Source: Candidatus Hydrogenedens sp. (GTDB taxonomy: Bacteria > Hydrogenedentota > Hydrogenedentia > Hydrogenedentales > Hydrogenedentaceae). Taken from it: DNA of 59,691 nucleotides. The notes under the pieces are model-generated. The model had not been told where the DNA came from. It saw only the letters and a list, made by a program, of their open reading frames with translations, and ran no database searches. The position numbers were made by a program, and so were the translations under genes. The stretch spans positions 1 through 59,691 of the forward strand of contig DAOSUS010000006.1 in NCBI GenBank assembly GCA_035378955.1, given 5' to 3'. Of the stretch, positions 56,590 to 59,691 are shown one piece after another. How positions within the stretch are numbered: the stretch's first letter is position 1; each line of letters opens with the position of its first letter.

Positions 56590-57933
56590 CTACAAAGGAA
56601 GTAAACTTTCAAACTGAAACCAAGCTCCTACATCGTAATTTTTCCCTATTTGTTCTGCTTCCAATATTTTTTTTGCTTCAAATACTATTACGCCTGCAGG
56701 CAAATCAAAAGTGTATTTTTTTAATCCTTCCGTTCTAATATTTCCTACAACTTCTCCATTCCATTTTATATCAATATGAATTTCCGTTTTTTCTGAAGAA
56801 ATATTTCCACATAGAAAAGAAAAGTCTCCTCCTTTATGTTCTATTTCTGCATATTTACTCATGGGAAAGAATTTTTTCCCGTCGATATAAATGGGTTTAT
56901 ACCAACCCTTAACGGGAAGTTCGATATCCGGACAAAATAAAGTTTTTTTCTGTATTAAATGCCAGTAAGGAGGCAAATTTTTATGTTTTTGATTTCTTGT
57001 TGCCATTTCTTTTTTCCATCTTCGTGCTTCCGGTATATATCGGATTGCTTCAATCCAAGACTGAATGTGTTTCTGTATCCGCCAGAATTCTGCTTTTCGA
57101 ATAGCATTACCTAAAGCCTTCATTTCTCCCCATTTCGTCCAGAACAATATGTTAAAAATCTTACTCACAGGAAAATTTCGTTCCATAAGATAAAAACGAT
57201 TTCGTGTATTCAAAAAATACTTATGTTGAACCTTTTCTGTAGAACCTTCCCAGGTAGCACTGAATTTATGATGAACGACAGCATTCGGGCAGGTTAATAT
57301 ACGATAGCCTGTGTCCCAAATACGCAAACATAAATCCAGGTCGTCAAGGTAAATCGAAAATTCCTCCGGCAAATACCCCGTTTTAGTTAAAACCTCTGAC
57401 TTTAACCACATAGCACCGCCGCAAATTCCAACAATTTCGACTACTTTATTCCACCGCTCTGTATCTACGCGACCCAGTCCACGGTCCCACGCAGCACCTA
57501 TGATGGAACATTCCAATCCTACGGAATTTAGGAGCCATGGCTGATTATAAAGGAGCATTTTCGGAGCCAATCCACCAATATCAGGATTGGCTTCAGACAT
57601 TTCAAGCAAGTTATCAATGCAATTACGCTCTACTTGGGTATCATTATTTAATAAAAAGATATATTTTGCACCGTTCTCAATAGATTTTATAATTCCCCGA
57701 TTATTTCCCCCCGACCAACCATAATTTTTATCTAAACATTCCACAACCACACGCGGGTCGTTGCAGAACTGTTCTCGCACAAAAGATACGGATTCATCCG
57801 TACTGGCATTGTCTAAAAGAACAAACTCTACATCCTCACGCTGACACCCCTCAACCAGAGATGAAAAACATTCTTCCAGATGTTCTTTCCCATTCCAATT
57901 TAATATCAAAACACGCACCAAAGGATTGTTCAT
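56590..57933 (-). CDS. Glycosyltransferase, GT2 family
   Basis: A 447-aa GT-A glycosyltransferase, rhamnosyltransferase-like. Motifs: VLILNWNGKEHLEECFSS, VLLDNASTDESVSF, GWSGGNNRGI, LLNNDTQVE (metal region) and IYLDDLDLCLRIW. After residue about 300 comes a C-terminal extension of about 150 residues (WKKEMATRNQKHKNLPP, then a beta-rich end) that I do not recognise. No membrane helix is obvious. It precedes the GH42-like gene by 50 nt, suggesting a shared envelope-glycan role. Confidence 0.88.
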   Translation of the reverse strand: MNNPLVRVLILNWNGKEHLEECFSSLVEGCQREDVEFVLLDNASTDESVSFVREQFCNDPRVVVECLDKNYGWSGGNNRGIIKSIENGAKYIFLLNNDTQVERNCIDNLLEMSEANPDIGGLAPKMLLYNQPWLLNSVGLECSIIGAAWDRGLGRVDTERWNKVVEIVGICGGAMWLKSEVLTKTGYLPEEFSIYLDDLDLCLRIWDTGYRILTCPNAVVHHKFSATWEGSTEKVQHKYFLNTRNRFYLMERNFPVSKIFNILFWTKWGEMKALGNAIRKAEFWRIQKHIQSWIEAIRYIPEARRWKKEMATRNQKHKNLPPYWHLIQKKTLFCPDIELPVKGWYKPIYIDGKKFFPMSKYAEIEHKGGDFSFLCGNISSEKTEIHIDIKWNGEVVGNIRTEGLKKYTFDLPAGVIVFEAKKILEAEQIGKNYDVGAWFQFESLLPL

Positions 57934-58037
57934 ATCTAATATAGTTGCTCCAATCTCATAAAGGAAGATTATACTATAAAAACCCCTTGTTAATGATTTT
58001 GTTTATATTAATAATGGTTTTACGGGCAAGAAATTTT

Positions 58038-58331
58038 TTAAGAAATTACTTTTTCTATTGCCGATTTCAATGTCTTTTCGGATTCGGGGACAACATGTGA
58101 GGCATAGGGTTCATAACCGCCTTCTGTAAAAGATTTTTCAGTACAAATATAGGCCGGTCCACAATCCCCGTAACCTGCTACAAAGATAGGGCGTTTTTCA
58201 TCGAGTTTTTGTGTATATAATTGAAAATCTACCATAGGCTCACCCGGTAAACTTAGAATGGATATATTTCCCAAGTGTAGGCATGCAACAGGTATCGGTT
58301 GTTCGGAGCGGTTTTTCCATGCTAATTCCAT
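58038..58331 (-). pseudogene. Ceramidase-like protein, 3' part after an in-frame TGA
   Basis: In-frame continuation of the gene at 58344-59405: residues MELAWKNRSEQPIPVACLHLG and SLPGEPMVDFQLY, then GYGDCGPAYICTE, are the conserved end of neutral/alkaline ceramidase-like proteins. The quoted start is only the first ATG after the stop and has no Shine-Dalgarno, so independent translation is unlikely. With the upstream part the gene would span 58038-59405 and encode about 455 residues, the normal size for this branch. Confidence 0.75.
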
Positions 58332-58343
58332 AGCGGAATCTAT

Positions 58344-59405
58344 TCAAACATGAGGTTCTTGCTTCGTATCGTTCATAAGTTCTTTCAGATATTCTCTACT
58401 ATGATGATTTTCATCAGAAGGTTTAAGAGAAACTAAGGTTACTTTAAGTTGTGGTTCAGTAATAATATCTTTTTGTAAAGACTGAACAGATTTTTGCATG
58501 CCTTCTAACATTCGTTGATATAATTGTTGGCGTGCTTCTGGGGAACCGTCATTATATTTACCGCAGGCAATATCTCCACCACAACCTGTGAAATAAATGT
58601 GAGGAATTCCTTCTTGTTTTTCCATTTCTTCCCGTGCCATACCGGGGAAATCATAACTGGCTCGTGGGTCCCAATAGAAACTTTGGGGATGTGTAGCATA
58701 GTAATGCAATCGTGCAATAGGCTTTCCATCCTTTGAAGTAAAACTTAAAGTCCGTAAATAGGGGTCTATCAACCCTTCTTCGGCTTCAATCAATTTTGGG
58801 TCTTTACAAGAACTCGAACGAGTTGCTACTTTCCCATCGGGCATAAAAATACGGCGATTTGAGGCTACTTTTTCTATTTTTGCTTTACCAATCTCTATTG
58901 AATTGCAAGGAATCAGTTGAGATGTAGCCTTTTCAACGGTTTGTGCAATCCCTCTGAAAATTTCTTCAAAAACTTCGTTTTTAGGGTAGGGAGGTGGATT
59001 GGGTATTGTGGCGATAATATCAAAGGCGTCTTCATCACACATCGGAGCCGTATGCTGGTGAACCGTGTGAACAAATACAGCATGAGGTTCTGTTTTAACA
59101 GCATTTGCGATTAATTCACACAAACGATAATAGGAACGGTTTGCAATTTCACACCAATCAATCGTACACAATACATATCTCTGTTTTTCTGATTCGATAA
59201 TCACTCCTTTTGCAAACAGAGGATGTTCAATCGTATCCAGAGGTTTATAACTGGGATACCAGGGTGTTCCTAACGGCGGGGTAGCATCACACTTGAACGG
59301 GGCAATCCGTAAGTAAGTATCTGCCGATACTTTTTTCATCCATACTCCCGAGAAGAAAGATAATATTCCTGCAGTTTGTATTTGTAAAAATCGGCGACGA
59401 TTCAT
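58344..59405 (-). pseudogene. Ceramidase-like Tat-exported protein, 5' part before an in-frame TGA
   Basis: The first 353 residues of a neutral/alkaline non-lysosomal ceramidase-like protein. A Tat-like signal (NRRRFLQIQTAGILSFF) is followed by family motifs: the His-rich FVHTVHQHTAPMCDED that includes likely Zn ligands, HYYATHPQSFY and IYFTGCGGDIACGKYND. The frame ends in TGA (58344-58346) within the conserved region ..EPHV-stop-IDSAMELAW.., and the next codons continue in frame. CGA to TGA would restore Arg. Members hydrolyse N-acyl lipids or have unknown roles; a second copy lies upstream at 59492. Confidence 0.78.
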
Positions 59406-59491
59406 AAGTTAATTCCTTGAGGTTTTTTATGTGTTTATAAAATTTTATAAGACATTTGTTATATAAACTATCTGCTGTAAATTAAATATTT

Positions 59492-59691
59492 TTACGAAAG
59501 TACCTGTTGAATAGTTTCTTTAAGTTTCCATTCTGTAGATGGAGGACAACCTGCTGAAGAAGGTTCATAACCTCCCTGTTTGAAAGACTCTTCCGTGCAT
59601 ATATAAGAAGGTCCACAATCCCCATACGCTCCCACAAATACGGTTCGGTTAGGAGTGCATTTCTGGGCAAAAAGTTGGAATTCTATCATAG
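59492..59691 (-). CDS. Ceramidase-like protein, C-terminal end (runs off the window)
   Basis: The last about 66 residues of a second ceramidase-like protein on the minus strand, without a start in the window. FQLFAQKCTPN, VGAYGDCGPSYICTEESF and the final TIQQVLS align with the end of the neighbouring gene at 58038, so the two are tandem paralogues. The gap between them is 86 nt and without special features. Confidence 0.78.
   Translation of the reverse strand, partial: MIEFQLFAQKCTPNRTVFVGAYGDCGPSYICTEESFKQGGYEPSSAGCPPSTEWKLKETIQQVLS

Noticed and set aside
58344..58346. TGA read as selenocysteine
   Set aside because: A weak hairpin (ATTCC-GCTAT-GGAAT) follows, but the loop does not look like a bacterial SECIS and the residue is not at a catalytic position.

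Overview
The window (about 40% GC by eye, dense coding, ordinary Shine-Dalgarno sites, all three stop codons in use) looks like a chromosomal segment of an uncultured diderm bacterium. Several Tat-exported Gfo/Idh/MocA oxidoreductases, a DUF1080 protein, Tat-exported ceramidase-like proteins, large BACON/VWA lipoproteins, pilin-like genes and an exosortase-type C-terminal anchor point to a Hydrogenedentota/Planctomycetes-like lineage. That assignment is inferred from gene content; no rRNA is present. I saw no phage, transposase or CRISPR array.

Layout. 1-5165: the heat-shock operon hrcA-grpE-dnaK-dnaJ on the minus strand, behind a good promoter and a CIRCE operator, followed by the first codons of a ferredoxin. 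5305-7373: an exported oxidoreductase and a DUF1080 protein. 7374-7943: a gene-free stretch with small repeats and a terminator. 7944-9318: a secreted Ig-like protein with a C-terminal sorting signal and its promoter. 9753-15791: rny, ymdB and smc. 15804-18061: a glycosyltransferase and a CDP-paratose-2-epimerase-like enzyme. 18247-22656: a reactive-sulfur operon (CsoR/CstR-family repressor with a candidate operator, four-domain CoA-(per)sulfide reductase, DUF1638, DUF72). 22710-25220: a tandem pair of exported oxidoreductases. 25454-28305: a sugar operon (SIS isomerase, IMPase-like phosphatase, YhcH/YiaL protein, UDP-glucuronate decarboxylase). 28332-35459: addB-addA plus a translationally coupled zinc-ribbon protein. 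35595-45494: a lipoprotein island with two promoters, a 61-codon ORF, an LRR lipoprotein, two giant BACON/VWA lipoproteins (the second cut by an in-frame TAG) and two small membrane proteins. 45594-48965: a minor-pilin operon. 49178-49972: a HAD phosphatase. 50320-51986: a porin and a 56-residue protein. 52235-52313: tRNA-Pro(CGG). 52404-52712: a Gly-rich secreted peptide. 52774-59691: an exported oxidoreductase, a membrane-anchored GH42-like protein, a GT2 glycosyltransferase and two tandem ceramidase-like genes, one broken by an in-frame TGA and one running off the window.

How they may work together. Much of the window serves the cell envelope: exported sugar oxidoreductases with DUF1080 (a pairing known from 3-keto-glycoside metabolism), nucleotide-sugar and glycosyltransferase genes, outer-membrane porin, lipoproteins and pili. 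The parts I find least explained are the BACON/VWA/LRR lipoprotein island with its small ORFs, the zinc-ribbon partner of AddAB, and the sulfur operon whose regulator has copper-sensor ligands but a persulfide-enzyme neighbour.
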